From an uncultured Aquimarina sp. (GTDB lineage Bacteria > Bacteroidota > Bacteroidia > Flavobacteriales > Flavobacteriaceae), in NCBI GenBank assembly GCA_947501475.1, contig CANMWA010000005.1:186001-250000 (forward strand): a stretch of 64,000 bases of DNA. The letters are read 5' to 3'. The stretch's first letter is position 1. Every line of letters starts with the position of its first letter. The position numbers were made by a program, and so were the translations under genes. The notes under the pieces were generated by a model. That model was not told the DNA's origin. It was given only the letters and a program-made list of their open reading frames with translations, and did not search any database. Positions 18,417-27,584 of the stretch are shown here, piece by piece.

Positions 18417-18797
18417 ATGGATTTTAACAATGGCAAACCTATATACTTACAAATTGTGGACTTTTTTTATGAAAATGTCCTCATAAGAAGATGGCAAGAA
18501 GAAGAAAGAATACCATCAGTAAGAGAAATTGCCGTAATGGTTGAAGTTAATCCAAATACAGCAATGCGAGCTTTTAACTTCCTGCAAGAACAAGAAGTAA
18601 TCTATAACAAGAGAGGAATAGGGTATTTTGTTGCCAAAGATGGATACCATACTGTTCTTGATATTAAGAAAAAAGAATTTATGGGAGTAATTCTTCCTGA
18701 TGTATTTAAAAAAATGATGTTGCTCGATGTGACTTTTGAAGAAGTAAAAAGTTCATATGGACAATATGTAAAAAACACAGATGATGAGAAAAAGTAA
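18417..18797 (+). CDS. GntR-family regulator, YtrA subfamily
   Basis: 126 residues from ATG 18417. The winged helix is FNNGKPIYLQIVDFFYENVL, then RIPSVREIAVMVEVNPNTAM and IGYFVAKDG. The C-terminal part is only ~50 residues, the short form typical of YtrA regulators, which repress ABC transporter operons. Its likely operator is the dyad at 16797-16818, at the head of its own operon, which implies autorepression released by an unknown signal. It overlaps the next gene by 17 bases. Confidence 0.92.
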   Translation: MDFNNGKPIYLQIVDFFYENVLIRRWQEEERIPSVREIAVMVEVNPNTAMRAFNFLQEQEVIYNKRGIGYFVAKDGYHTVLDIKKKEFMGVILPDVFKKMMLLDVTFEEVKSSYGQYVKNTDDEKK

Positions 18798-19332
18798 TTT
18801 GATCTTGATGATCGGACTCATAATTTTAAGCTTTTTTTTCTTTGCTTTCCAGTTAATTATGCATCAATATATTGATGAAATTGATAGAAAGGAAGTAGTT
18901 AGTGAATTTGTTACTGAGGTACGAAATGTGCCCTATTTTAGAAAAATATCTGTGAGTGATGGTATTGTAGTTTTTTTTCAACAAGATACTATAAGAGAGC
19001 TAAAGATAGAAGCTTCAAAAAATATGATGTCTTATATCAAAACTGAAGTTAGAGATACAGAATTGATTATAGAAAAAGCAAAAGATGCAAAAGGAAAAGA
19101 TACTGTAAAAATACTAGTTGTAAATAACCAACTAGAAAAGTTAAAAGTAATTTCTAACGCTTATTTTGAAACAAAAGGAATAATCTCAGGAAAAAAAATA
19201 GAGATTGAATTCAAAGATAATAGTAACGGAAATCTTGAATTATCATATGATTCTGTGATATGTAAAGCATTATCTGGATCAAAAGTAAATATTAAAGGAG
19301 ATTCTAAACAGGTAGATTTTTCTAATGAATGA
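18781..19332 (+). CDS. Membrane-anchored protein resembling the GIN adhesin head (DUF2807)
   Basis: 183 residues. One N-terminal hydrophobic helix (LILMIGLIILSFFFFAFQL) anchors a beta-rich domain: FRKISVSDGIVVFF, LKIEASKNMMSYIKTEV and LVVNNQLEKLKVISNAYFETKG fit the head_GIN/DUF2807 pattern of turns. The domain seems shorter than usual and ends in SKQVDFSNE. It overlaps the GntR gene by 17 bases, so it belongs to the same operon. Such genes often follow GntR/ABC sets in Flavobacteriaceae (recalled). Function unknown. Confidence 0.65.
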   Translation: MMRKSNLILMIGLIILSFFFFAFQLIMHQYIDEIDRKEVVSEFVTEVRNVPYFRKISVSDGIVVFFQQDTIRELKIEASKNMMSYIKTEVRDTELIIEKAKDAKGKDTVKILVVNNQLEKLKVISNAYFETKGIISGKKIEIEFKDNSNGNLELSYDSVICKALSGSKVNIKGDSKQVDFSNE

Positions 19333-19438
19333 TATAAAAATTGATTCTAGTAAAACGAACTTAATCAATTCGTTATAAGTTTTTTAAAGAGTTTTGTCAA
19401 CTCATCATCAATCAATCATCAATCAAAAAACGAACATT

Positions 19439-20149
19439 ATGAAATCAAACAAAAAGACCGCAAGAATTATAGGTATCTTACTTTTAATTCAATTTATTAT
19501 TGGTATTTTAATTAATCAATTTTTATTGGGGCCAATTATATTCGCTTCAGATTTTCTTACCAGTGTTTCTGCAAATTCAACTCAAGTAATTTTGTCAGTG
19601 CTTTTGGGGCTAATAGGTAGTGCTGTGTCTGTAGGTATAGCAATTATACTCTTGCCTATTTTTAAAAGGCATACCCCAGGTCTAGCCATTTGGTACCTTG
19701 GGTTTAGTATTATCGGTTTTACAATATCGGTTATTGATAATATAAGTACGTTGTCTATAGTATCATTAAGCCAAGAATATGTGAACGCTGGAGCCCTAGA
19801 TACTAATTATTTTCAAATCTTAGGAGATGTACTTTATAGAACGCGTTGGTGGACACACTACTTGGATATGCTCGTTGCTCTCTTTGCTCTTCCTGTGTTT
19901 TATTATGTATTCTATATATCAAAACTTATTCCCAGGTTTATATCTGTTTGGGGAGGAATAGGAGCTTTATTAATGTTAACCGGAATTTTACTGACAATAC
20001 TTGGTCAAGGAGCTCACAGTACAGAAATGATGTTACTCCTTCCTTTAGGATTAAATAGGTTATTTCTATCAATTTGGCTTATGATTAAGGGGTTTAATGT
20101 GTCTAAAACCATTTCGAAATCTATAGAAACGATGGCTAGTCCTGTATAG
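19439..20149 (+). CDS. DUF4386 family membrane protein
   Basis: 236 residues from ATG 19439; a TTG start at 19394 is less likely. Six hydrophobic segments are present, beginning KKTARIIGILLLIQFIIGILIN, with the conserved loop FQILGDVLYRTRWWTHYLDML. These features fit DUF4386, a family of unknown function. It is 106 bases after the ABC/GntR operon and may have its own promoter. Confidence 0.8.
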   Translation: MKSNKKTARIIGILLLIQFIIGILINQFLLGPIIFASDFLTSVSANSTQVILSVLLGLIGSAVSVGIAIILLPIFKRHTPGLAIWYLGFSIIGFTISVIDNISTLSIVSLSQEYVNAGALDTNYFQILGDVLYRTRWWTHYLDMLVALFALPVFYYVFYISKLIPRFISVWGGIGALLMLTGILLTILGQGAHSTEMMLLLPLGLNRLFLSIWLMIKGFNVSKTISKSIETMASPV

Positions 20150-20286
20150 CGAATAGCAAATAACAGTGCATAAGGATCTATAATTATTATTTCTTCTGTA
20201 AAGATTGTTTTCTTCAACTTTATGAAAGAATCATCATCAATTAATCATAAACTTTTCCGTATCAAGTGGAATTAAAAACATACAAA

Positions 20287-20958
20287 ATGAATAAAGTAAA
20301 TAAGACGATACAATTTGGAGAACATGTAGAAGGATACAATATTCCAGTTCTCAATGAGCGAGAAATAAGAGCAGCCGCAGGTATTCTTTTTTTAATTATG
20401 TTTATATCAATACTAGTTGTTGTTTTTACGAGCAATTTTACAATGCTTAAATATGCTGTAACGATTTTTCTAACCGATATTATAATTAGAGTTTTAATTA
20501 ATCCTAAATTCTCCCCATTTTTAATATTAGGGCGATTAATTGTACGTAAGCAAGTCCCCGAATATGTAGGTGCACCACAAAAGAAATTTGCCTGGATTAT
20601 AGGGTTAGTGTTATCATCACTTATATTCTTTCTTTCAAACGTAGTTAACTCATATGGTCCCATAACTGCACTTGTTTGTCTCATCTGTTTAGTGTTTTTA
20701 TTTTGGGAAACTGCCTTTGGTATATGTTTAGGTTGTAAATTTTATAGCTGGTTTTACAAAGATAAAGTACAATATTGTCCTGGAGAGATATGTGAGTTAA
20801 AGGATAGACAGGATATACAAAAGACTTCAAAATTTCAAAAATTTATCATTTTTGGATTTATCCTCTATATCCTGATCATTATATTTCTGTTTAATGAGAC
20901 TTTTAGTGAGCACCCAAATAATTTATGGGATATTATTAATGATACGGTAGAAGAATAG
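20287..20958 (+). CDS. DUF4395 family membrane protein
   Basis: 223 residues from ATG 20287; the GTG at 20266 is an alternative. The N terminus VEGYNIPVLNEREIRAAAGI and the CLGCKFYSWFY cysteine pair late in the sequence fit DUF4395. Four to five hydrophobic segments are seen. DUF4395 genes often lie next to thioredoxin or sulfurtransferase-type genes. Here the next gene, two bases after the stop, is a cysteine-desulfurase-like enzyme, so a role in sulfur or thiol handling at the membrane is a reasonable inference. Confidence 0.85.
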   Translation: MNKVNKTIQFGEHVEGYNIPVLNEREIRAAAGILFLIMFISILVVVFTSNFTMLKYAVTIFLTDIIIRVLINPKFSPFLILGRLIVRKQVPEYVGAPQKKFAWIIGLVLSSLIFFLSNVVNSYGPITALVCLICLVFLFWETAFGICLGCKFYSWFYKDKVQYCPGEICELKDRQDIQKTSKFQKFIIFGFILYILIIIFLFNETFSEHPNNLWDIINDTVEE

Positions 20959-20960
20959 TT

Positions 20961-22472
20961 ATGGAGCATCTTTTTTTAAAATATCATGATAATATAATTG
21001 GTCAGTATCAAAGAATAAAAACACCTTATCATGATTCAATTCGAATAATCTATGCAGATTGGACGGCTAGTGGCAGGATGTATCAGCCCATTGAAGATCG
21101 AATGCTTGAAAATTTTTATCCATTTGTGGCCAATACTCATACAGATACCAATGATACTGGGTTAACAATGACCTATGCCTATCACAAAGCTCGTCAAATA
21201 ATTAAAACACATGTTAATGCAACACAAAATGATGTGCTCATATCATCTAATTCGGGAATGACTGGCGTTATAAATAAATTTCAGCGAATATTAGGGCTTA
21301 GAGTTCATGAATCACACAAAAAATATATTTCCTTAGAAGAAAAAGATCGTCCAGTTGTTTTTATTTCACATATGGAGCATCATTCAAATCAAACAACTTG
21401 GATAGAAACGATTGCAGATGTTGTAATTATTCCGCCAAATGAAGAAGGGTTGGTTTCCGTTAAGAATTTAGAAAAACTTATTCTACAGTATATAGATCGA
21501 AGGATGAAGATTGTAGCGATAACATCATGCACAAATGTTACAGGAATTATAACTCCTTATTTAGAAATCGCAGCGCTGATACATCAATATAATGGTCTGT
21601 GTTTTGTAGATTTTGCATGCTCTGCACCTTATATTTCTATTGATATGCATCCAGATGATAAAAAAGGTCAATACCTTGATGCTATATATTTCTCGGGGCA
21701 TAAGTTTTTAGGAGGGCCAGGTACAACAGGTATTTTACTGTTCAATAAGAGGTTATACAAAAATTCGATACCCGATAACCCTGGTGGTGGTACGGTCTCG
21801 TGGACCAATCCATGGGGTGCTCATGCATATGTAACCGATATTGAAGAAAGAGAAGATGGGGGTACTCCTGCTTTTTTGCAGACAATCAAAGCTGCTATGT
21901 GTATAAAGTTGAAAGAAGAAATGAATGTAGAAAATATTAAAAAAAGAGAAGAGGAAATTTTAAACATGATATGGAAAGCTTTAGAACAAATACCAAATTT
22001 GCATATCCTTGCTGGTAAACACAAAAAACGATTGGGAGTGGTTTCTTTTTATATTGATGGCCTCCATTATAACCTTGGTGTAAAGTTGTTAAATGATAAA
22101 TTTGGAATTCAAACCAGAGGAGGATGTTCTTGCGCAGGTACTTATGGTCACTACTTACTTAATGTTACTCCAGAAAAATCAAAAAAAATAACTACCCAGA
22201 TTGATCATGGAGACTATTCTAATAAACCAGGGTGGATACGTATGTCTATTCACCCTACTCAAACCAATGATGAGATAGTATATATATTAGATGCGATACA
22301 GCAACTCTCAAAATACTATGGTATATGGAGTAAAGATTATTGTATTGATCTTGCCAAAGGTAGCATTACCCCAAAAAATATAAGGTCTACATTAAGAATG
22401 AAAAATAACATAGACCGATGCTTTGCTAATAGTTTTTCAGACTCTTTAAATTATACGATTAAAGTGAGTTAA
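20961..22472 (+). CDS. Class V aminotransferase / cysteine desulfurase-like enzyme
   Basis: 503 residues, longer than SufS (~405). The PLP lysine is in FSGHKFLGGPGTTG near residue 251. The cofactor-binding Asp and His occur as CFVDFACSAPY and MEHHSNQTTW. A cysteine-rich loop, TRGGCSCAGTYGHYL, sits where desulfurases carry their catalytic Cys. Thus sulfur transfer from cysteine is possible, but lyase or isopenicillin-epimerase-like activity cannot be excluded. It is coupled to the DUF4395 gene. A glutaredoxin-domain protein converges downstream. Confidence 0.85.
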   Translation: MEHLFLKYHDNIIGQYQRIKTPYHDSIRIIYADWTASGRMYQPIEDRMLENFYPFVANTHTDTNDTGLTMTYAYHKARQIIKTHVNATQNDVLISSNSGMTGVINKFQRILGLRVHESHKKYISLEEKDRPVVFISHMEHHSNQTTWIETIADVVIIPPNEEGLVSVKNLEKLILQYIDRRMKIVAITSCTNVTGIITPYLEIAALIHQYNGLCFVDFACSAPYISIDMHPDDKKGQYLDAIYFSGHKFLGGPGTTGILLFNKRLYKNSIPDNPGGGTVSWTNPWGAHAYVTDIEEREDGGTPAFLQTIKAAMCIKLKEEMNVENIKKREEEILNMIWKALEQIPNLHILAGKHKKRLGVVSFYIDGLHYNLGVKLLNDKFGIQTRGGCSCAGTYGHYLLNVTPEKSKKITTQIDHGDYSNKPGWIRMSIHPTQTNDEIVYILDAIQQLSKYYGIWSKDYCIDLAKGSITPKNIRSTLRMKNNIDRCFANSFSDSLNYTIKVS

Positions 22473-22491
22473 ATAAGGATAAGAATAGTAT

Positions 22492-23133
22492 TTATTTATT
22501 CAGCTGTGAGATAAAATCTTCTATATTATCGATAGGATATTTTAGTTTTCCTTTTATAACTGCTAATGGTACACCTATAATATTTTTATTATATCCATCC
22601 TTTTTTAATAATTCCCATAAATAATCTCGATATCGATTTTGAGTGTCGATATTAACTTCCCTAAATTTGATATGTTTTTCTTTCAGTTTAGAAATTAAAA
22701 TTGTGCATTTTTCACAATCTATTTTGGTAAAAATTATAGTTTCTGATCTCATTATTGAAGAAACTGGAGCTTGTTTTTTTGGATTTTTACTTCGATCTAC
22801 ATCTATAGTTTCTAATTCTTCATTTACGACTAAATTATAGGTGTAATGTGATGCTACATCTGTTAATGGAATAAGGATTAACATCTGCACTTTGTTTTTT
22901 GCAGGAATGGTCTTGATTATTGGTCGTTGTGCGCTTCGACGATATCCAGTAGGGTTTACTTTTAAGAACACACTTTTATCTGTTTCGCTATCATTTTGCA
23001 CATACAGAATGGTTCGTTTTTTTTGCTTTTCTTCAACTAATCGAACAGGTTTTTCTTGAGTATAACCAATAAAACCATATAATAATATGAAAATGAATAG
23101 ACTTATAATGTTTCCTTTACAAGAGACTAGCAT
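22492..23133 (-). CDS. Exported protein with C-terminal glutaredoxin-like domain
   Basis: 213 residues. The N terminus (MLVSCKGNIISLFIFILLYGFIG) is a signal or anchor. The middle ~90 residues are beta-rich and unrecognised. The C-terminal ~80 residues form a thioredoxin fold starting SETIIFTKIDCEKCTILISK with a CxxC redox pair and a GVPLAVIKGK cis-proline segment. A periplasmic thiol-disulfide or metal-related role is inferred. It lies just downstream (27 bases) of the metal transporter operon and may be read through from it. Confidence 0.7.
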   Translation of the reverse strand: MLVSCKGNIISLFIFILLYGFIGYTQEKPVRLVEEKQKKRTILYVQNDSETDKSVFLKVNPTGYRRSAQRPIIKTIPAKNKVQMLILIPLTDVASHYTYNLVVNEELETIDVDRSKNPKKQAPVSSIMRSETIIFTKIDCEKCTILISKLKEKHIKFREVNIDTQNRYRDYLWELLKKDGYNKNIIGVPLAVIKGKLKYPIDNIEDFISQLNK

Positions 23134-23160
23134 TTACTTTTTTTTATAAATATACAAGTT

Positions 23161-24324
23161 TTAACCTCTGAATAAAAAGAAACGATCTTTCATATTTTCG
23201 ATTTCAGAGTTTTTGTTGGTTATGATATAATCAATGGCTTCGCTGGTGAAGATTTTACCTTTTTCGGTTAAAAAAACAATATCATTGTCAATAATAATCA
23301 TGTTGTTTTTTAAAGCTAGATCTAAAACAGATCTAGCTTTAACTTTTTGCCAATTAATATGTTCGTTGAGATGTTTTACATGTCTTTCGGCTTCATCATC
23401 GCTATGATTTCCTAAATGCAGTAAAAAAGTAAGTAAAGAAACCTCTATACGTTGTCGCTTTTGGCGATAGAGTACTGAAAACAATCCTTTGTTAGGAGCG
23501 AATAAATAAACAATTAAGAATATTAAGCCTAATACGGTTGTCATAGACCCAGAAATTGAAGCATCTAAGGCATGCGCGACCCAATAGCCAGAGATAGCAC
23601 TGCTTACTCCAAATATAATCGCTAGTATCAACATTTTCTTAAGATCATTGGTTAGTAAATATGCAATTGCTGCAGGAGCAATCATTAATGCAATTACTAA
23701 TATAGCACCAACAGCATCAAAAGCCCCAACCGTTGTAATTGAAGATATTGTCATTAATCCATAATGCATTACAACAGGTGATAGCCCTAGTGCAGAAGCC
23801 AATCCGGCATCGAATGTGCTAACTTTTAATTCTTTAAAAAAAGCAAAAAGTAAACCCAATGTGATCAATAGAATTGTACCAATAATCCATAAAGATTTTG
23901 GTCCTAAATCTATATCCCCTGCATTTAATCTATCAAAAGGAGCAAAAGCAAGTTCGCCAAGTAAAACAGCATCTACATCCAGATGTACATCATTTGCATT
24001 TTGAGCAATAAGAATGATCCCAATACTAAATAAAGCAGGAAAAACCAATCCAATAGCAGTGTCTTCTTTTACTAATCCTGTTTTTTGAATGAATTCTACT
24101 AAAATTACTGTAAGTACGCCGCTTGCCGCAGCCAAAACAATTAATAATGGCGAAGATAAATCATGAGTAATAAAAAAACCAATCACAATACCGGGTAGAA
24201 TCGAATGACTAATAGCATCAGTGATCAATGCCATTTTTCGCAACACCAGAAATGTTCCAGGGATAGCACAGGCAATAGCAACTAAACTAGCGATTAACTG
24301 TATTTCTATTTGAGCACTATTCAT
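23161..24324 (-). CDS. Metal ABC transporter permease with C-terminal winged-helix-like domain
   Basis: 387 residues. About eight hydrophobic helices occupy the first ~285 residues, beginning IQLIASLVAIACAIPGTFLVL, with the family motif RKMALITDAISHSILPGIVIGF. After FAPNKGLFSVLYRQ, a ~100-residue soluble tail (EAERHVKHLNEHINWQKV, IIDNDIVFLTEKGK) looks like a DtxR-type winged helix. This is the ABC-3 family for Mn, Zn or Fe import. It overlaps the other permease gene by 8 bases. Two different permeases suggest a heterodimeric membrane channel. Confidence 0.92.
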   Translation of the reverse strand: MNSAQIEIQLIASLVAIACAIPGTFLVLRKMALITDAISHSILPGIVIGFFITHDLSSPLLIVLAAASGVLTVILVEFIQKTGLVKEDTAIGLVFPALFSIGIILIAQNANDVHLDVDAVLLGELAFAPFDRLNAGDIDLGPKSLWIIGTILLITLGLLFAFFKELKVSTFDAGLASALGLSPVVMHYGLMTISSITTVGAFDAVGAILVIALMIAPAAIAYLLTNDLKKMLILAIIFGVSSAISGYWVAHALDASISGSMTTVLGLIFLIVYLFAPNKGLFSVLYRQKRQRIEVSLLTFLLHLGNHSDDEAERHVKHLNEHINWQKVKARSVLDLALKNNMIIIDNDIVFLTEKGKIFTSEAIDYIITNKNSEIENMKDRFFLFRG

Positions 24325-25447
24325 CTTTATTATTAATTAGTTGGTCATATAAATTGGCGGCAGTATGATACCCTGATGCTGTCATTGACCACATGTTTCC
24401 TTGGATTTTTATATAATCCTTGTCTTCTAATTTCTGAAGTGATTTCTTTGTAAAACCTTGAAAGTTATTCAAAATTTTTATTGCATGTGGGTGAGCGATA
24501 TCTTCATGAGTGCTCGCAATATTGTACATAAACGATAATGTTTTATGTAATTGAAGGTCATTTCTATTCTTTCTAAAACGTATTTCTCTAAATAACAATC
24601 CCCGCCCCGGAGAGAATACAAAAGAAAATAATACAAAAACTCCTGCGACCAATACAATAACAGGGCCTGTTGATAGATTGTTATGACTTGCACTGATCGC
24701 GGTTCCAAACACTCCAGAAAAAGCTCCAAATATCGCAGCAAGAATAACCATTACAGCCAAATTGTTTGTCCATTGCCTTGCAGCTGCAGCTGGAGCTAAA
24801 AGCATGGCACTCATTAATACAACGCCAACAGTTTGCAAGCCTAGTACTATGGCAATCACAATAAAGGTGGTGATTAGAATATCAAGAAATTTAGTGTTAA
24901 AACCTAAAGTTTTTGTGTAATCGGCATCAAAAAGTAAGATTTTAAGCTCTTTCCAGAAAAGTAATAAAATTATCAAGCTGATTCCTGTTACAATTGTCAT
25001 TAACCATACGTCACTTTCTAATAAGGTTGCTGCTTGTCCGAATAAATAGCTTTCAAGTCCAGCTTGGTTGGCATTTGGCATTTTTTGAATATAGGTAAGT
25101 AATAACATTCCAAATCCAAAAAATAATGATAAAATAAGTCCTAAAGCGGTGTCAGATTTTAGGTGTGTTTTACTGGTTATTCCTCGAATCCAAAAAGTCC
25201 CTATTAAACCGCTAATTAAGGCCCCTAATAAAAATATAGCGCTATTTTTGGTTTCAATAATAAGAAATGCAATTGCAATACCTGGTAAGGCAGCATGAGA
25301 AATAGCGTCACCCAAAAGACTTTGCTTGCGTAATACCGCAAAACTACCGAGCATACCACATATTGCCCCCAATACAGCAGTGCCTAATGTGATTGTGCGT
25401 AGGGTGTAGTCTGTAAAAACAAGTTCTATGTATTCTTTTATATCCAT
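24317..25447 (-). CDS. Metal ABC transporter permease with C-terminal regulatory tail
   Basis: 376 residues. The ABC-3 motif is AVLRKQSLLGDAISHAALPGIAIAF near residue 38. Eight hydrophobic helices follow. A C-terminal ~85-residue tail (LSFMYNIASTHEDIAHPHAI, KSLQKLEDKDYIKIQ) has the length and pattern of a winged helix. It lies between the ATPase (6-base gap) and the second permease (8-base overlap), so translation is coupled. The tail may sense cytoplasmic metal; that is inference. Confidence 0.92.
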   Translation of the reverse strand: MDIKEYIELVFTDYTLRTITLGTAVLGAICGMLGSFAVLRKQSLLGDAISHAALPGIAIAFLIIETKNSAIFLLGALISGLIGTFWIRGITSKTHLKSDTALGLILSLFFGFGMLLLTYIQKMPNANQAGLESYLFGQAATLLESDVWLMTIVTGISLIILLLFWKELKILLFDADYTKTLGFNTKFLDILITTFIVIAIVLGLQTVGVVLMSAMLLAPAAAARQWTNNLAVMVILAAIFGAFSGVFGTAISASHNNLSTGPVIVLVAGVFVLFSFVFSPGRGLLFREIRFRKNRNDLQLHKTLSFMYNIASTHEDIAHPHAIKILNNFQGFTKKSLQKLEDKDYIKIQGNMWSMTASGYHTAANLYDQLINNKDE

Positions 25448-25453
25448 AGGTTG

Positions 25454-26197
25454 TTATTGCTGTATGCTTACTTTGTAGTTAATTCCGTATGTTTTAGTAA
25501 GGTTATCATCATTAAAAATATCCTTTACAGGTCCGGTTGCAATTTTTTTTACATTTAAAAAAGTTACCCAATCAAAGTATTCAGGTACGGTTTGTAAATC
25601 ATGATGCACTACAATCACTGTTTTTCCTGCTTTACGGAGCTCTTTTAGGATATTGATAATTGCCTTTTCGGTGGTCGCATCTACACCTTGAAAAGGCTCA
25701 TCCATAAAATAGATAGCTGCGTTTTGTACCAATGCTCTTGCTAAAAATATACGTTGTTGTTGCCCCCCGGATAGCTGACTAATTTGACGGTTTTTAAAAG
25801 CTAGCATTCCAACTTTCTCTAATGCTTCAAGTGAAGCTTTCTTTTCTTTTTGACCAGGTCTTTTGATCCAGCCAAGGCTTCCGTATGTTCCCATCATAAC
25901 CACATCTAATGCGGTAGTAGGGAAGTCCCAGTCTACACTTCCTTTTTGAGGAACGTAAGCAACCAGAGATCTTTGTTTTTTATAGGGTTTTCCATAAATC
26001 TGAATACTGCCTGCTATTGGATTGATAATGTCTAAAATCGATTTAATCAATGTAGATTTTCCGGCACCATTAGGTCCTACAATTGCCATTAGTACCCCTT
26101 CTGGAATAGAGAGATCAATATCCCATAATACGGGTTTGTAGTTGTAGGCTACAGTAAGGTCATCTATTTGAACAGCGATTTTGTTTTCTATAGTCAT
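25454..26197 (-). CDS. Metal ABC transporter ATP-binding protein
   Basis: 247 residues. Walker [15 protein letters not shown] near residue 40, Q-loop [15 protein letters not shown], signature [15 protein letters not shown], Walker [13 protein letters not shown] and H-loop VVHHDLQ are all present. The SVDWDFP segment is characteristic of Mn/Zn/Fe importers of the ABC-3 class. It powers the two permeases encoded directly downstream. The four-helix-bundle ORF separates it from the binding-protein gene. Confidence 0.95.
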   Translation of the reverse strand: MTIENKIAVQIDDLTVAYNYKPVLWDIDLSIPEGVLMAIVGPNGAGKSTLIKSILDIINPIAGSIQIYGKPYKKQRSLVAYVPQKGSVDWDFPTTALDVVMMGTYGSLGWIKRPGQKEKKASLEALEKVGMLAFKNRQISQLSGGQQQRIFLARALVQNAAIYFMDEPFQGVDATTEKAIINILKELRKAGKTVIVVHHDLQTVPEYFDWVTFLNVKKIATGPVKDIFNDDNLTKTYGINYKVSIQQ

Positions 26198-26210
26198 TAG
26201 TGGGTAGTGG

Positions 26211-26627
26211 TTAGTAGTTAGGTCAATTTACTTCTAATATGTTTTTGCAAACTTGTGATCATTTTTGAAAGTTCTGCAAGTTGAACCCTGCTAATATGAT
26301 CTTGTTATTCTTGAATGTATTTTCTTCTATAAGCAATTGTAGAACAAACTACACACTCTCTAGTCGAATCTAATGCTATTTGAAGGTACCTATTAAATTG
26401 CGCATCTGAGGAACCTGCACCTTCAGCAATATTTAGTGCAATGGCATTTGCAGCTCTTAAATATTGAGAAGTGAGTATATAAGTTTCTGTTTTTGGAAAT
26501 TTTGAACAAATATTATAAACCATATCAATAAAATCCAAAGACTTTTGATATACAATTAGGTTTTCAAAATTGAATTTTACTTCTTCCATTTAATATCTTA
26601 TTAAATCTCCTAATAACTAACTACTAA
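26211..26627. repeat. 11-bp inverted repeats flanking the four-helix-bundle ORF
   Basis: TTAGTAGTTAG at 26211-26221 and its exact complement CTAACTACTAA at 26617-26627 bracket the IVP-type ORF. Both flanks are rich in ACTAACTACT-like low-complexity sequence. The unit of about 417 bases interrupts an otherwise compact metal transport operon. It may be a mobile or recently inserted unit. Confidence 0.5.
26305..26589 (-). CDS. Four-helix-bundle protein (23S rRNA IVP type), cut by an early stop
   Basis: 94 residues to the TAA at 26305-26307. The start MEEVKFNFENLIVYQKSLDF, the AIALNIAEGAGS motif and ALDSTRECVVCSTIAYRRKY are typical of the family first seen in 23S rRNA intervening sequences and related to Avd. 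Usual length is about 120. After the stop the same frame continues as QDHISRVQLAELSKMITSLQ and ends at 26218, which gives exactly the missing helix (123 codons in total). One codon change therefore truncates it. Function in the cell is unknown; the truncation probably breaks the fourth helix. Confidence 0.85.
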   Translation of the reverse strand: MEEVKFNFENLIVYQKSLDFIDMVYNICSKFPKTETYILTSQYLRAANAIALNIAEGAGSSDAQFNRYLQIALDSTRECVVCSTIAYRRKYIQE

Positions 26628-26637
26628 TAACTCAAAA

Positions 26638-27555
26638 CTATTTTAATGCGTTTACGATAGTATTCACGTTATATTCAAACATACCAATATAAGTTCCTTC
26701 TTTTGTTTCAGGATTGCCTAGTGCATCAGAGAATAATGTTCCGCCGATGGTTACTTCATGATTTTTGGATTTTACAGCAGCTTGTAAAGCTTCAATAGTT
26801 CGTTTTGGAACAGAAGTTTCTACAAAAATAGCTTTTACTTCTTTTTCGATAATAAAATTAGCTAGTTTCTGTACGTCTTGTACTCCAGCTTCTGTTGCTG
26901 TTGATAGCCCTTGTAGTCCTACTACATTAAAACCATATGCTTGCCCAAAATAACTAAAGGCATCATGAGCAGTGACCAAAACTCGTTTTTCTTTTGGTAA
27001 AGTTGCAATTATGGTTTCTAATTTATTTTCAAGAGTATTCAGTTGACTTATGTATTTTTTTCCGTTTGTTTCAAAAGCTTCAGCATTTTTAGGATCAATT
27101 TCTTTTAGGGTTTTGATTACGTATGCAGTTATATTTTTCCAATTCTCAACACTAAACCAGATATGAGGGTCATAATTAGAAGCAAAATAATCTGAACCAA
27201 TAAGTATGCTTTTGTCAAGACTTTCACCTACGGGTATGGTTTTGATATCTTGATGTTCCATTTTTTCAAATACTTCAACTAGTTTTCCTTCTAGATGCAG
27301 ACCGTTATAAAAGATGGCATCTGCATTTATTAATTTGGTTACATCTCCTTCGCTTGCTTTATATAAATGTGGATCAACACCACTACCCATTAGACCGTTA
27401 ACTTCAATCAAATCTCCACCAATATTTTTGATCAAATCGGTAATCATAGACGTAGTGGTAACTACATTGAGTTTTTGATGTTCACTTTTCACTTCTTTTT
27501 TACAAGAAAATATAGTTACGGTAAGTATGAATAATAGTATAAGTTTTTTAGTCAT
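26638..27555 (-). CDS. Metal ABC transporter substrate-binding lipoprotein
   Basis: 305 residues with lipobox TIFSC near residue 18. The cluster A-I (ZnuA/PsaA) ligands are visible: His in GSGVDPHLYKASEGD, His in YDPHIWFSVENW, Glu in IFVETSVPKRT and Asp in LFSDALGNPET. Glu at the third position, where zinc proteins usually have His, points to Mn or Fe. There is no His-rich loop, which also argues against zinc. It captures metal in the periplasm for the ATPase and permeases downstream. The MntR-type gene next door agrees with manganese. Confidence 0.93.
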   Translation of the reverse strand: MTKKLILLFILTVTIFSCKKEVKSEHQKLNVVTTTSMITDLIKNIGGDLIEVNGLMGSGVDPHLYKASEGDVTKLINADAIFYNGLHLEGKLVEVFEKMEHQDIKTIPVGESLDKSILIGSDYFASNYDPHIWFSVENWKNITAYVIKTLKEIDPKNAEAFETNGKKYISQLNTLENKLETIIATLPKEKRVLVTAHDAFSYFGQAYGFNVVGLQGLSTATEAGVQDVQKLANFIIEKEVKAIFVETSVPKRTIEALQAAVKSKNHEVTIGGTLFSDALGNPETKEGTYIGMFEYNVNTIVNALK

Positions 27556-27584
27556 TTTTAATTCTATTTTGTATTAATTATAAG

